This document shows, in pieces, positions 1 through 5,880 of a DNA stretch of 7,058 bases (position 1 is its first letter; every line of letters begins with the position of its first letter). The DNA is taken from assembly GCA_018262875.1 (NCBI GenBank), contig JADFDL010000087.1, positions 1 to 7,058 of the forward strand. The letters run 5' to 3'. The notes beneath the pieces are model-generated. The model made no database searches. It worked only from the letters and a program-made list of their open reading frames with translations, and had not been told where the DNA came from. This DNA is from Rhodocyclaceae bacterium. GTDB lineage: Bacteria > Pseudomonadota > Gammaproteobacteria > Burkholderiales > Rhodocyclaceae. The translations under genes and the position numbers were made by a program.

Positions 1-391
1 CCGCGAGGACGGCGAGGCCCAGCCACAGGCTGAAGCCGAACATCACGCCGGCGGCGGTAGCGACGCCCTTGCCGCCCTTGAAGTTGAGGAAGACCGGGTG
101 CAGGTGGCCGAAGAAGGCCGCGAAGCCGGCAATCGCCGCATCCTGCGGCTGCGCACCGTAGGCGGGGCCGAACTGCTGCACGAGGAACACTGCCAGCCAG
201 CCCTTCGCCGCGTCGCCAAGCAGGGTGAGCACCGCCGCCAGCTTGTTGCCGCTGCGCAGCACGTTGGTGGCGCCCGGATTGCCGGAGCCGTAGCTGCGCG
301 GATCGGCCAGGCCGAAGAGCCGGCTCGTCACCACCGCGAAGGGGATGGAACCGAGCAGGTAGGCCAGGATGGCAAAACCGAGCGTAGTCAT
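1..391 (-). CDS. plsY: Glycerol-3-phosphate acyltransferase PlsY (3' part cut by window edge)
   Basis: PlsY is an inner-membrane enzyme that transfers an acyl group from acyl-phosphate to glycerol-3-phosphate, making lysophosphatidic acid, the first committed step of phospholipid synthesis. The visible 130 codons start [20 protein letters not shown]. They show the family's conserved loops in order: GSIP at about residues 14-17, [12 protein letters not shown] at 35-46, GDAAKGW at about 59-65, and a [14 protein letters not shown] loop at about 95-112, where the glycine/lysine-rich part binds the phosphate. Hydrophobic segments lie between the loops, as expected for a multi-spanning protein. Full-length family members are about 200 residues, so roughly a third is missing beyond base 1. 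The ATG at 391 is chosen because AGGGG (403-399) lies 7 nt upstream; the ATG at 396 hits a stop after two codons. The gene is divergent from folB, as in E. coli. Identification is firm from motifs. Confidence 0.96.
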   Translation of the reverse strand, partial: MTTLGFAILAYLLGSIPFAVVTSRLFGLADPRSYGSGNPGATNVLRSGNKLAAVLTLLGDAAKGWLAVFLVQQFGPAYGAQPQDAAIAGFAAFFGHLHPVFLNFKGGKGVATAAGVMFGFSLWLGLAVLA

Positions 392-435
392 GACATATCC
401 CCTAAAATCAAGGGCATTCTAATCGAGATTTCCTC
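392..435. promoter_or_regulatory. Shared divergent plsY/folB control region
   Basis: This 44-bp gap separates the two divergent start codons and must hold, or lie between, both promoters. It is clearly more AT-rich than the flanking genes. Candidate -10 boxes are TAAAAT at 403-408 for folB (+ strand) and TAGAAT at 421-416 for plsY (minus strand), each 5/6 to consensus. Neither has a recognisable -35 box at 16-18 bp; those positions fall inside the opposite gene. The plsY Shine-Dalgarno AGGGG (403-399) is clear. folB has only a weak GAGA at 425-428. If the boxes are right, both leaders are only about 20 nt. The assignment of individual boxes is tentative. Confidence 0.45.
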
Positions 436-789
436 ATGGATCGCATCTTCATCGACGAGTTGCGCGTCGAAGCTTGGGTCGGCATCTACCCGCGCGAGCG
501 GGCGGCGCGCCAGACCATCGAGATCAACCTCGAGTTCGGCGTGCCCGATGCCGCCGCCGAGCATGACGACATCGCCGACACCATCGACTACGCTGAGGTG
601 ATTGTGCGCATCCGCAAGGAGCTTGGTGAGCGCCACTTCAACCTGCTGGAGACACTGGGAGAGTTTGTGGTGGCCCTCCTGACCGAAGACTTCGGCGCGC
701 CCTGGGTGAAAATCTCCATTGCCAAGACCGGCGTGGCGAGGGGCGTGAAGCGGGTCGGCGTGGCAATCGAGCGGGGCAGGCTGGCGTAG
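436..789 (+). CDS. folB: Dihydroneopterin aldolase FolB
   Basis: FolB converts 7,8-dihydroneopterin to 6-hydroxymethyl-7,8-dihydropterin plus glycolaldehyde in cytoplasmic folate synthesis; many homologues also epimerise the substrate. The 117-residue product has the normal family length. Visible hallmarks are GIYPRER at 16-22 with the substrate-binding Glu21, TIDYAEV at 49-55 with the conserved Tyr52, FNLLETLGE at 68-76 with Glu72 (pterin anchor region), and the catalytic-lysine segment around Lys97 followed by RGVKRVGVAIER at 102-113. One oddity is that the residue after the catalytic lysine is Thr98, where most homologues have Pro. The ATG at 436 places the protein exactly at the family's usual N-terminus (MDRIFI..L). 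Divergent from plsY, the gene stands alone: a palindrome covers its stop codon and no gene follows within 300 bases on this strand. Confidence 0.95.
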   Translation: MDRIFIDELRVEAWVGIYPRERAARQTIEINLEFGVPDAAAEHDDIADTIDYAEVIVRIRKELGERHFNLLETLGEFVVALLTEDFGAPWVKISIAKTGVARGVKRVGVAIERGRLA

Positions 790-811
790 GTCGGGCTGAA
801 GCCCGACCTAC
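786..811. repeat. REP-like perfect palindrome on the folB stop codon
   Basis: Bases 786-797 and 800-811 are perfect reverse complements (12 bp: GTAGGTCGGGCT) around a two-base centre (GA at 798-799). Each end starts with GTAG, so from both sides it reads as a GTAG head followed by a hairpin, the layout of REP sequences mobilised by RAYT (TnpA-REP) transposases. The folB TAG stop at 787-789 is part of the GTAG head. No T-run follows on either side, so it is a poor intrinsic terminator by sequence, although a 12-bp GC-rich hairpin here could still protect the folB mRNA 3' end. REP class is inferred from form alone; only one copy is visible in this window. Confidence 0.6.
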
Positions 812-942
812 AGCATTCCGCACTCGTCCTCCATCATGGGCGATACGGTGTTCCCCGAGAAACCGGGCGGCGGGGGTGTCCGGAGCATGAGCTTCATGTT
901 TCATAAGCAAAAATTTTATCTGCGGCAGCGAGAAAAATCAGC
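812..942. other. Non-coding spacer upstream of the small RNA promoter
   Basis: I see no gene here. A short inverted repeat (CATGA at 886-890, TCATG at 894-898, 3-base loop) precedes an unusually AT-rich patch at 899-920. A second A-rich patch (930-941, with AGAAAAATCA) directly abuts the -35 box at 943, where an UP-element contact site for the RNA polymerase alpha subunit would lie. The open frames crossing this stretch have neither a Shine-Dalgarno nor any recognisable family sequence. Confidence 0.5.
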
Positions 943-971
943 TTGAACATCGGTCATCGGGGGGCTATAAA
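943..971 (+). promoter_or_regulatory. Sigma70-type promoter for the intergenic small RNA
   Basis: TTGAAC at 943-948 (-35, 4/6 to consensus) and TATAAA at 966-971 (-10, 5/6) are separated by the ideal 17 bp. An A-rich stretch immediately upstream (930-941) could act as a proximal UP element. The predicted start of transcription is around 975-979. This is the best-formed promoter in the window, and it points into a region without a protein gene but full of hairpins. The motifs are seen directly; activity is inferred. Confidence 0.6.
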
Positions 972-976
972 GAAGT

Positions 977-1125
977 GTTCCCTTCACTTGGAGAACGAGC
1001 CGGAAGAAGCGGATGTCTTGTTTCACCGGAGTACCGAACGGGATCGTCGATCCCGCCCTGCGCCCGATAAAAGGCGCCGCGTCGAAGTCGACGCACGAGA
1101 GCCCCGCTATTGCGGGGCTTCTCCA
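977..1125 (+). ncRNA. Candidate small RNA, about 150 nt, family unassigned
   Basis: The stretch between a good promoter (943-971) and a terminator-like stem can fold almost end to end into local hairpins. First, GTTC 977-980 pairs with GAAC 993-996, extended by CC/GG with A992 bulged. Second, CCGGAAGA (1000-1007) pairs with TCTT (1016-1019) and CCGG (1026-1029), with a 6-nt bulge. Third is a 7-bp stem 1039-1045/1049-1055 with a GTC loop. Fourth is a 5-bp stem 1060-1064/1073-1077 with an A-rich 8-nt loop. Fifth is a 6-bp stem 1079-1084/1089-1094 with an AAGT loop. Sixth is the terminal stem 1100-1107/1112-1119. It matches neither 6S RNA, tmRNA nor tRNA as I know them. An alternative is an untranslated leader or a 55-codon ORF (1013-1180), but that ORF runs through the terminator. 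The exact ends are estimates. Confidence 0.5.
1100..1125 (+). terminator. Intrinsic terminator of the small RNA, possibly shared with xerD
   Basis: A perfect 8-bp stem (AGCCCCGC 1100-1107, GCGGGGCT 1112-1119) with a TATT loop is followed on the + strand by a moderately T-rich tail (TTCTCCATTCT from 1120). The tail is interrupted by C residues, so termination may be partial. The stem lies 23 nt beyond the xerD stop codon, between two convergent transcripts, and may also stop xerD transcription. On the minus strand, however, the tail (CTCTCGTG) is T-poor. Confidence 0.65.
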
Positions 1126-1142
1126 TTCTAGGGAAAGGCAGT

Positions 1143-2039
1143 TCAGCCGCGCGGATGGTGCCGGGCGTGGAGTTGCTTGAGCCGCTCCCGGGCGACGTGG
1201 GTGTAGACCTGCGTCGTCGAGATGTCGGCGTGGCCGAGCAGCAATTGCACGACGCGCAGGTCGGCGCCGTGATTGATCAGATGGGTGGCGAAGGCGTGCC
1301 GCAAAGTATGCGGCGAGATGCGCGCCGGATCGATGCCGGCCTGCGCAGCATGGCGCTTGATCAAATGCCAGAACATCTGCCGCGACAGTCCCGCCGCGCG
1401 CCGCGTGACGAAGACCGCATCGCAGTTGCGGCCGGCGAGCAATTGCGGCCGTGCTTCCTTGAGGTAGCGCTCGATCCACTCCAGCGCCACCTGACCGAGC
1501 GGCACCAGCCTTTCCTTCGACCCCTTGCCGAAGACGCGCACCACACCTTCGTTGAGGCCGACCTCGAAGAGCTTCAGCGCAGTGAGTTCGGAAACGCGCA
1601 AGCCGGTGGCGTAGAGCGTTTCGAGCATGGCGCGGTCGCGCAGGCCGAGCGGTGTATCGACGTCCGGGGCGGCGAGCAGCGCTTCGACCTGGGCTTCGGA
1701 CAGGGTTTTCGGGAAGCGGTCGGGGCGCGGCGGCGGCTCGATATTCAGCGTGGGATCGGCCTGGATCGCACCGATGGCCAGCAAGTGCCGGTAGAAGCGG
1801 CGCAGCGATGCGATCAGGCGGCGCTGGCTGGTGGATTTGGCGCGGCGGCTGAAGTCGCGCAGATAATCGTGGATGTCGACCGGCTCGACCCCTTCGAGCG
1901 TCTTCTTGCGCGTATCGAGCCAGACGGAGAATTGCGCCAGATCGGCGCGGTAGCTGGACAGGGTATTCTTCGACAGGCCGGCTTCCAGCCAGAGGGTGTC
2001 GGCGAAGACGTCGAGCAGCCGTGAATCAGTTTCGTTCAT
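1143..2039 (-). CDS. xerD: Site-specific tyrosine recombinase XerD
   Basis: XerD acts with XerC at the chromosomal dif site, under FtsK control, to resolve chromosome dimers before division. The 298-residue protein has the same length as E. coli XerD, and the catalytic residues fall at the same numbers: Arg148 (in ATGLRVSEL), Lys172 (GKGSKER), His244 and Arg247 (HTLRHAFATHL), His270 (LLGH) and the nucleophile Tyr279 (VYTHV). The N-terminal SAM-like DNA-binding core (about 1-105) includes the usual GLSKNTLSSY start, and the C-terminus LHARHHPRG is typical of XerD rather than XerC. It is complete and apparently active. The ATG lies inside the end of ogt (14-nt overlap), with GGAG very close to the start, so translation probably depends on ribosomes finishing ogt. 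It is the last gene of the minus-strand train. Confidence 0.95.
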   Translation of the reverse strand: MNETDSRLLDVFADTLWLEAGLSKNTLSSYRADLAQFSVWLDTRKKTLEGVEPVDIHDYLRDFSRRAKSTSQRRLIASLRRFYRHLLAIGAIQADPTLNIEPPPRPDRFPKTLSEAQVEALLAAPDVDTPLGLRDRAMLETLYATGLRVSELTALKLFEVGLNEGVVRVFGKGSKERLVPLGQVALEWIERYLKEARPQLLAGRNCDAVFVTRRAAGLSRQMFWHLIKRHAAQAGIDPARISPHTLRHAFATHLINHGADLRVVQLLLGHADISTTQVYTHVARERLKQLHARHHPRG

Positions 2040-2499
2040 GCTCCAGCAGCCAGCGCTTGGTGTCCAGCAGGTAGCCGCCGCGCGCGTTGGCGAAACCGCC
2101 GAGCCCGCCGTCCGCCGCCACGACGCGGTGGCAGGGCACTGCCACCGGATACGGATTGCGGCCGCAGGCCTGGCCCACCGCCCGCGGCGCGCTTTTCAGG
2201 CGCCTGGCGATTTCGCCGTAGGTGAGGGTGCGGCCAGGCGGAATGGCGGCGATGGCGCGCCACACGCTGCGCTGGAAGTCGGTGCCGGCGGTTTTCAGGG
2301 GCAGGCTGAAACCGGCCTTCGGGTCGGCCAGGTAGGCAGCCAGCTGCGCGCAGGCCCGTTCGGCCAGGACGGTTTTCGGCTTGAGCGCCTGCGTGCCGGG
2401 TGGCAGGAAGCGGATTTCGGCAATGGCATCGCCTTCGGTGCGCACGCCGAGGGCGCCGAAAGGTGTCGTCAGGACGGCATCGAGATCTTTTGTGGTCAT
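2026..2499 (-). CDS. ogt: Methylated-DNA-[protein]-cysteine S-methyltransferase (Ogt/AGT type)
   Basis: This enzyme repairs O6-alkylguanine and O4-alkylthymine by moving the alkyl group onto its own cysteine, a one-shot suicide reaction in the cytoplasm. The 157-residue protein has a short N-terminal ribonuclease-like domain (1-70) and the conserved catalytic domain. FQRSVWRAIAAIPPGRTLTYGEIA (75-98) leads into the DNA-binding helix-turn-helix with the Arg106 'finger' (PRAVGQA); Asn115 and the active site PCHRVV with Cys123 follow. Glu155 near the C-terminus (LLEHE) completes the Cys-His-Glu relay. There is no Ada-type N-terminal domain, so it is not the adaptive-response regulator. The start is the ATG at 2499, preceded by AAGGAG at 8 nt, and it overlaps the permease stop as ATGA. 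Co-transcription with a transporter suggests constitutive or growth-linked expression; no alkylation-responsive site is seen. Confidence 0.94.
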   Translation of the reverse strand: MTTKDLDAVLTTPFGALGVRTEGDAIAEIRFLPPGTQALKPKTVLAERACAQLAAYLADPKAGFSLPLKTAGTDFQRSVWRAIAAIPPGRTLTYGEIARRLKSAPRAVGQACGRNPYPVAVPCHRVVAADGGLGGFANARGGYLLDTKRWLLEHERN

Positions 2500-4418
2500 G
2501 GCGTCTTCTCCTTGCGAAGTTTCTGCATGACGAGGACTGCGAAAGTCAGTCCCACGCCCACGGCGTCGAACAGCGGGTTCGGATAGACCAACAGAAGTCC
2601 TGCCGCGATAAACAGCCAGCGCTCGACGGGATTGCAGCGTTTCAATGCCCAATTCTGCGCGCCGGCTGCCAGGGCCGCAATGCCGATCATCGCCGTGAGC
2701 GAAGACAGCGCGATGTCCTGCCAGCCGCCCTTGAGCAGCAGGCCGAGGCCGGCCGGGTCGAGCACGAACATGAAGGGAACGACAAAGGCCGGCAGGGTGT
2801 ACTTCCAGGACTGCATGGTCGTGCGGTAGGGATTGCCGCCGGTGATGGCCGCAGCGGCGAAGGGCGAGAGCGCCGTCGGCGGCGAGACTTCCGAGAGGAC
2901 GGCGTAGTAGAAGATGAACATGTGTGCGGCGTAGTCCGGCACGCCGAGCTTGATCAGGGCCGGGGCGGCGATCACGGCGCAGATGATGTAGCTGGCCGTC
3001 ACCGGCACGGCGAGGCCGACGACCCAGACGATCAGCGCGGTGTAGAGGGCCGTCAGGGGCAGGCTCTGGCCGGCGTAGGCGATGACGATGTCGGAGAACT
3101 TCAGGCCGAGGCCGGTCAGCGTGACGACGCCGACGATGAGGCCGGCGCAGGCGCAGGTGGCGCCGACGTTGAGCATGCCGACCGAACCGCCTTCCAACGC
3201 GGCGACGAGTTTCTTCGGGGTGATCGCGCACTCCCGGTTGAGAAAGCTGGTGGCGAAGGCCACCACGGTGGCCCAGAACACCGAGCCCATCGGCGAGAAG
3301 CCGAGCAGCATGAAGACGATGATGGCGATGAGCGAGATGAAGTGGAAGCCGTAGCGGCGCGTCAGTTCCCAGACGCCGGCCGATGCCTCGAAGGTCACGC
3401 CGTGCATGCCGAAGCGGCGGCTGTCCAGCTCGACCATGAGGAACAGCGACAGGTAGTAGAGCAGCGTCGGGATGGTCGCCATGAGGATCACGTCCATGTA
3501 CGAGATCTTCAGGAATTCCGCGATGAGGAAGGCCGCCGCGCCGAGGACGGGCGGCGAGAGGATGGCGCCGAGGCCGCCGGCCGCCAGCAGTCCGCCCGCC
3601 GAATCCTTGTCGTAGCCGGCCTTGGCCAGGATGGGGTAGGCGACCGAGCCGAGCGTCACCGTGGTGGCGACGCCGGAGCCGGAGGGGCCGCCGAGCAGGA
3701 AGGACGACAGCACGATGGTGCGCCCGGCGCTGCTCGAACCGCCGCCGGTGGCGGCAAAGGAAAAATCGATGAAGAACTTGCCGGCGCCGGACTGCTGCAG
3801 GAAGGCGCCGTAGAGGGTGAACAGGATGATCAATGTGGCGGAAACGTCGAGCGCCGTGCCGAAGATACCCTCCAGCGTCATGTACATGTGGCCGACCAGC
3901 CGCTCCACATCGTAGCCGCGGTGGGTCCACGGCGAAGGCAGGTGCTGGCCAAACAGGGCGTAGGCGAGGAAGGCCGCCGCGACCAGCGGCATCACCCAGC
4001 CGGTGCTGCGCCGCGCCGCCTCCAGCACCAGCACGATGAGCGCCACGCCGAAGATCATGTCCCATTGCGTCGGCACCACGGCGCGCTCGATGAAATCGTC
4101 GAAATCGCCGAGCATGTAGCCGATGCAGGCCAGCGCCGCCAGGGCCAGCAGCACGTCGAACCACATCAGGCGGTTGCGGAGCCGCTTCAGTGCCGGGAAC
4201 ATGAGGAAGCAGAGGAACAGCACGAAGGCGAGGTGGATGCCGCGCAGCATCTGCGTCGGCACGATGCCATAGACGGAGTAGAGGTGGAACAGCGACATGA
4301 CTACGGCCACGCCGGTGAGGAACCAGCCGAGCCAGCCGCGCAGGTGCGAGACGGCACCCTCCTCTTCCTCGATGTATTTCTCGGCTTTTTCCAGCGCCTC
4401 CCGGCTGATCTCAGTCAT
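2496..4418 (-). CDS. TRAP transporter permease, 4TM/12TM (DctQ-DctM) fusion, TAXI-associated
   Basis: This 640-residue inner-membrane protein carries both the small (DctQ-like) and large (DctM-like) subunits of a TRAP transporter in one chain, the form that usually works with TAXI receptors. It moves substrate delivered by the periplasmic receptor using an ion gradient (normally Na+). An acidic cytoplasmic N-terminus (1-25) precedes about four hydrophobic segments (roughly 28-51, 60-76, 86-104, 120-134), then the long multi-spanning domain. Conserved DctM-type segments are GGPSGSGVATTVTLGS (243-258), ILSPPVLGAAAFLIAEF (286-302), VPVTASYI (471-478) and VLSEVSPPTALSPFAAAA (507-524), the re-entrant/ion-binding regions of the family. 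The ATG at 4418 gives the family N-terminus (MTEISREAL); the frame stays open 51 codons further up, but only inside DUF1850. It overlaps DUF1850 by 8 nt and ogt by 4 nt. The substrate cannot be read from sequence. Confidence 0.94.
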   Translation of the reverse strand: MTEISREALEKAEKYIEEEEGAVSHLRGWLGWFLTGVAVVMSLFHLYSVYGIVPTQMLRGIHLAFVLFLCFLMFPALKRLRNRLMWFDVLLALAALACIGYMLGDFDDFIERAVVPTQWDMIFGVALIVLVLEAARRSTGWVMPLVAAAFLAYALFGQHLPSPWTHRGYDVERLVGHMYMTLEGIFGTALDVSATLIILFTLYGAFLQQSGAGKFFIDFSFAATGGGSSSAGRTIVLSSFLLGGPSGSGVATTVTLGSVAYPILAKAGYDKDSAGGLLAAGGLGAILSPPVLGAAAFLIAEFLKISYMDVILMATIPTLLYYLSLFLMVELDSRRFGMHGVTFEASAGVWELTRRYGFHFISLIAIIVFMLLGFSPMGSVFWATVVAFATSFLNRECAITPKKLVAALEGGSVGMLNVGATCACAGLIVGVVTLTGLGLKFSDIVIAYAGQSLPLTALYTALIVWVVGLAVPVTASYIICAVIAAPALIKLGVPDYAAHMFIFYYAVLSEVSPPTALSPFAAAAITGGNPYRTTMQSWKYTLPAFVVPFMFVLDPAGLGLLLKGGWQDIALSSLTAMIGIAALAAGAQNWALKRCNPVERWLFIAAGLLLVYPNPLFDAVGVGLTFAVLVMQKLRKEKTP

Positions 4419-4833
4419 GGCATCGGGACCCGGTTGCCGCCCGCATGACGAAACGGTCGCCCGGCATGCCGAACTCGCGCAGGCTGATGGACCGGTTTCC
4501 GATGCGCAGCACCTGGGGCTCGCCGGTGGCCACGCGCATGACGATCTCCGGCAGGTATCGCCGACGCTCATGGGTGGCGCCGGGCGCCGTGATGCCGAAA
4601 TATTCCAGCACGGCGGCGCTCGGGCTGTGCAGGCTGCGCAATTCCAGCGCCTCGCCGGCGACTGCGTATTCCTCGGTCACCGGCTGGTCGTACATCGAGT
4701 GGTGATAGGTCACGGCGAAGCGCCCGTCCGGCAGTTCAAACCGCCGGCAATGCCCACCGCCGGCGATATCCACACCGTCGGCCCAGGCAGCGCCTGCCGC
4801 AAGGAGCAGTGCGGCAGGGAGCAGGGCGCGCAC
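4411..4833 (-). CDS. DUF1850 family exported protein, TAXI-TRAP companion
   Basis: This is a 140-residue predicted periplasmic protein of a family with no established function that recurs beside TAXI receptors and fused TRAP permeases. The start is set at GTG 4833, giving a signal peptide (RALLPAALLLAAGAAWA, cleavage after about residue 18) and a small mature domain. The domain shows the family-typical motif YHHSMYDQPVTEEY (43-56), then EALELRSL (61-68), RRRYLPEIVMRV (90-101) and a C-terminal beta-rich part. No ATG and no Shine-Dalgarno is found. The GTG lies 8 nt after the TAXI stop codon, so reinitiation by ribosomes finishing TAXI is likely. It overlaps the permease start by 8 nt. The tight sandwich between receptor and permease supports a role in the same uptake system (receptor docking, quality control or substrate handling are all guesses). 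The family call rests on motif pattern and context. Confidence 0.82.
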   Translation of the reverse strand: MRALLPAALLLAAGAAWADGVDIAGGGHCRRFELPDGRFAVTYHHSMYDQPVTEEYAVAGEALELRSLHSPSAAVLEYFGITAPGATHERRRYLPEIVMRVATGEPQVLRIGNRSISLREFGMPGDRFVMRAATGSRCHD

Positions 4834-4841
4834 GGAGACTG

Positions 4842-5810
4842 TTACGGCTTCGCCTTGATGCCCTTTTCGGCGAAGTACCGGAGCACGCCGGGATGGAAGG
4901 GAATGGGCGAGCCGCCGTCGAGCTGCGTCTCCAGCACGATGTTCTGCGCTTCCTTGTGGGTGGCGACCAGGTCGGCCTTCTTCTCGAAGATCGTCCTGGC
5001 GAGCTGGTAGGCCAGGCCTTCGTCCATGTTCTCGTTCACCACCAGCAGGTTCCATACCACGGTTACCTGGGCATCCTTGTCCTGACCGGGATAGGATTTG
5101 GCGGGAATGCGGCCGGCGACATAGATCGGCCCATATTTTTTCGCCAGCGCGGGTGCGGTTTCTGTGTGATCGAGGATCCTGATCTTCATGCCCGGCGTCG
5201 CGGCCAGGTCGGTCACCGCCGCGGTGGGCACGCCGCCCGACCAGAAGAAGGCGTCGATCTTCCTGTCCTTGATGGCGTTCACCGATTCGGCCACCGAGAG
5301 CTTCTCGCGCTTGACGTCCTTCTCGGGATCGATGCCGTAGGCTTCGAGGATGCGCAGGGCGATCACCTCGGTGCCGCTGCCGGCGGCGCCGGTGGCGATG
5401 CGCTTGCCTTTCAGGTCGACCATCTTCTCGATGCCGCTGCCGTCCACCGTGACCCAGTGCGACTGGTTGGTGTAGATCACCGCCAGCGCCCGCACCGGCA
5501 GCTTTTCCTTGAACTTGCCGCCGGCGGTGTAAGCGTCCCAGGCGGTGTCGGCGAGGGTGAAGGCGATGTCGGCCTTGCCGGCGCCGATCAGGCGCATGTT
5601 GTCGACCGATGCGCTAGTGACCTCCGCCGTGGCTTCCACGCCAGGGATGCTCTTGGTGACGACGCTGGCGATGGCGCCGCCCATGGGGTAATAGACGCCG
5701 CCGGTGCCGCCGGTGGCGATGGACAGGCGCTTCTGTTGCGCCAGGGCCGGAGTGGCGATGAGCAGGGCACAGGCCGCGGCGGCCAGCAAGGTGCGATACG
5801 GGGTCTTCAT
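4842..5810 (-). CDS. TAXI family TRAP transporter solute-binding receptor
   Basis: This periplasmic high-affinity receptor catches the substrate and presents it to the TRAP permease. It is 322 residues long with a clear signal peptide (MKTPYRTLLAAAACALLI..., cleavage after ALA at 24). The mature N-terminus RLSIATGGTGGVYYPMGGAI (29-48) is the hallmark of the TAXI (TRAP-associated extracytoplasmic immunogenic) family. Further family segments are IGAGKADIAFTLADTA (75-90, the AD.AF strand lining the cleft), LKGKRIATGAAGSGTE (133-148) and the C-terminal FHPGVLRYFAEKG (305-317). No lipobox and no membrane anchor is seen, so it should be soluble. AGGAG (5820-5816) sits 5 nt before the ATG. It is the first gene of the minus-strand operon, as is normal for the most abundant component. 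Characterised TAXI receptors bind dicarboxylates such as glutamate; the ligand here is unknown. Confidence 0.95.
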   Translation of the reverse strand: MKTPYRTLLAAAACALLIATPALAQQKRLSIATGGTGGVYYPMGGAIASVVTKSIPGVEATAEVTSASVDNMRLIGAGKADIAFTLADTAWDAYTAGGKFKEKLPVRALAVIYTNQSHWVTVDGSGIEKMVDLKGKRIATGAAGSGTEVIALRILEAYGIDPEKDVKREKLSVAESVNAIKDRKIDAFFWSGGVPTAAVTDLAATPGMKIRILDHTETAPALAKKYGPIYVAGRIPAKSYPGQDKDAQVTVVWNLLVVNENMDEGLAYQLARTIFEKKADLVATHKEAQNIVLETQLDGGSPIPFHPGVLRYFAEKGIKAKP

Positions 5811-5861
5811 TCTGTCTCCTCTCTTTGTCGTTGTTCTGGAACGGTTGTATCGGATCGGTCG

Positions 5862-5867
5862 ATTATA
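5862..5867 (-). promoter_or_regulatory. -10 box upstream of the TAXI-TRAP operon
   Basis: Reading the minus strand, bases 5867-5862 are a perfect TATAAT in the 70-bp gap between the chalcone-isomerase-like gene and the TAXI start. Transcription would start near 5855, giving a leader of about 45 nt that ends in an AGGAG ribosome site. At the expected -35 position (about 5890-5885) the sequence is ACCGCA, which does not resemble TTGACA. The promoter may therefore need an activator, or the region may be read mainly from upstream. I saw no operator that I could name. Confidence 0.5.
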
Positions 5868-5880
5868 GCGGCGCTGCGGG

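Noticed and set aside
1038..1056. A tRNA T-arm-like hairpin (CGGGATC stem) seen on either strand
   Set aside because: The loop does not match TTCRANN on either strand, and no acceptor, anticodon or D-arm can be placed around it.
1013..1180. A 55-codon ORF (ATG at 1013, TGA at 1178) within the small RNA candidate
   Set aside because: It has only a weak GGAAG upstream, reads straight through the terminator hairpin and into the antisense of xerD, and would lack a stop codon if transcription ends near 1125. A dual-function RNA is not excluded, but I do not support it as a gene.
1110..2024. A 304-codon + strand frame antisense to xerD
   Set aside because: It mirrors the xerD coding frame in GC-rich sequence. 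xerD has every catalytic residue at the E. coli positions, while this frame has no recognisable family.
2500..4164. Upstream extension of the ogt reading frame, open for hundreds of codons through the permease
   Set aside because: The upstream part is arginine/histidine-rich shadow sequence. The family N-terminus, a good Shine-Dalgarno and the ATGA overlap all fix the ogt start at 2499.
2400..4448. A 682-codon open frame on the + strand, antisense to the permease
   Set aside because: It is a shadow of the high-GC permease gene: its composition is dominated by R, E, H, G and A, it has no recognisable domain or transmembrane pattern, and the minus-strand frame has clear TRAP motifs throughout.
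4419..4571. A 51-codon upstream extension of the permease to an ATG at 4571
   Set aside because: The extra residues are Cys/Arg/Ser-rich shadow of DUF1850 and do not belong to the TRAP family. The ATG at 4418 gives the expected N-terminus.
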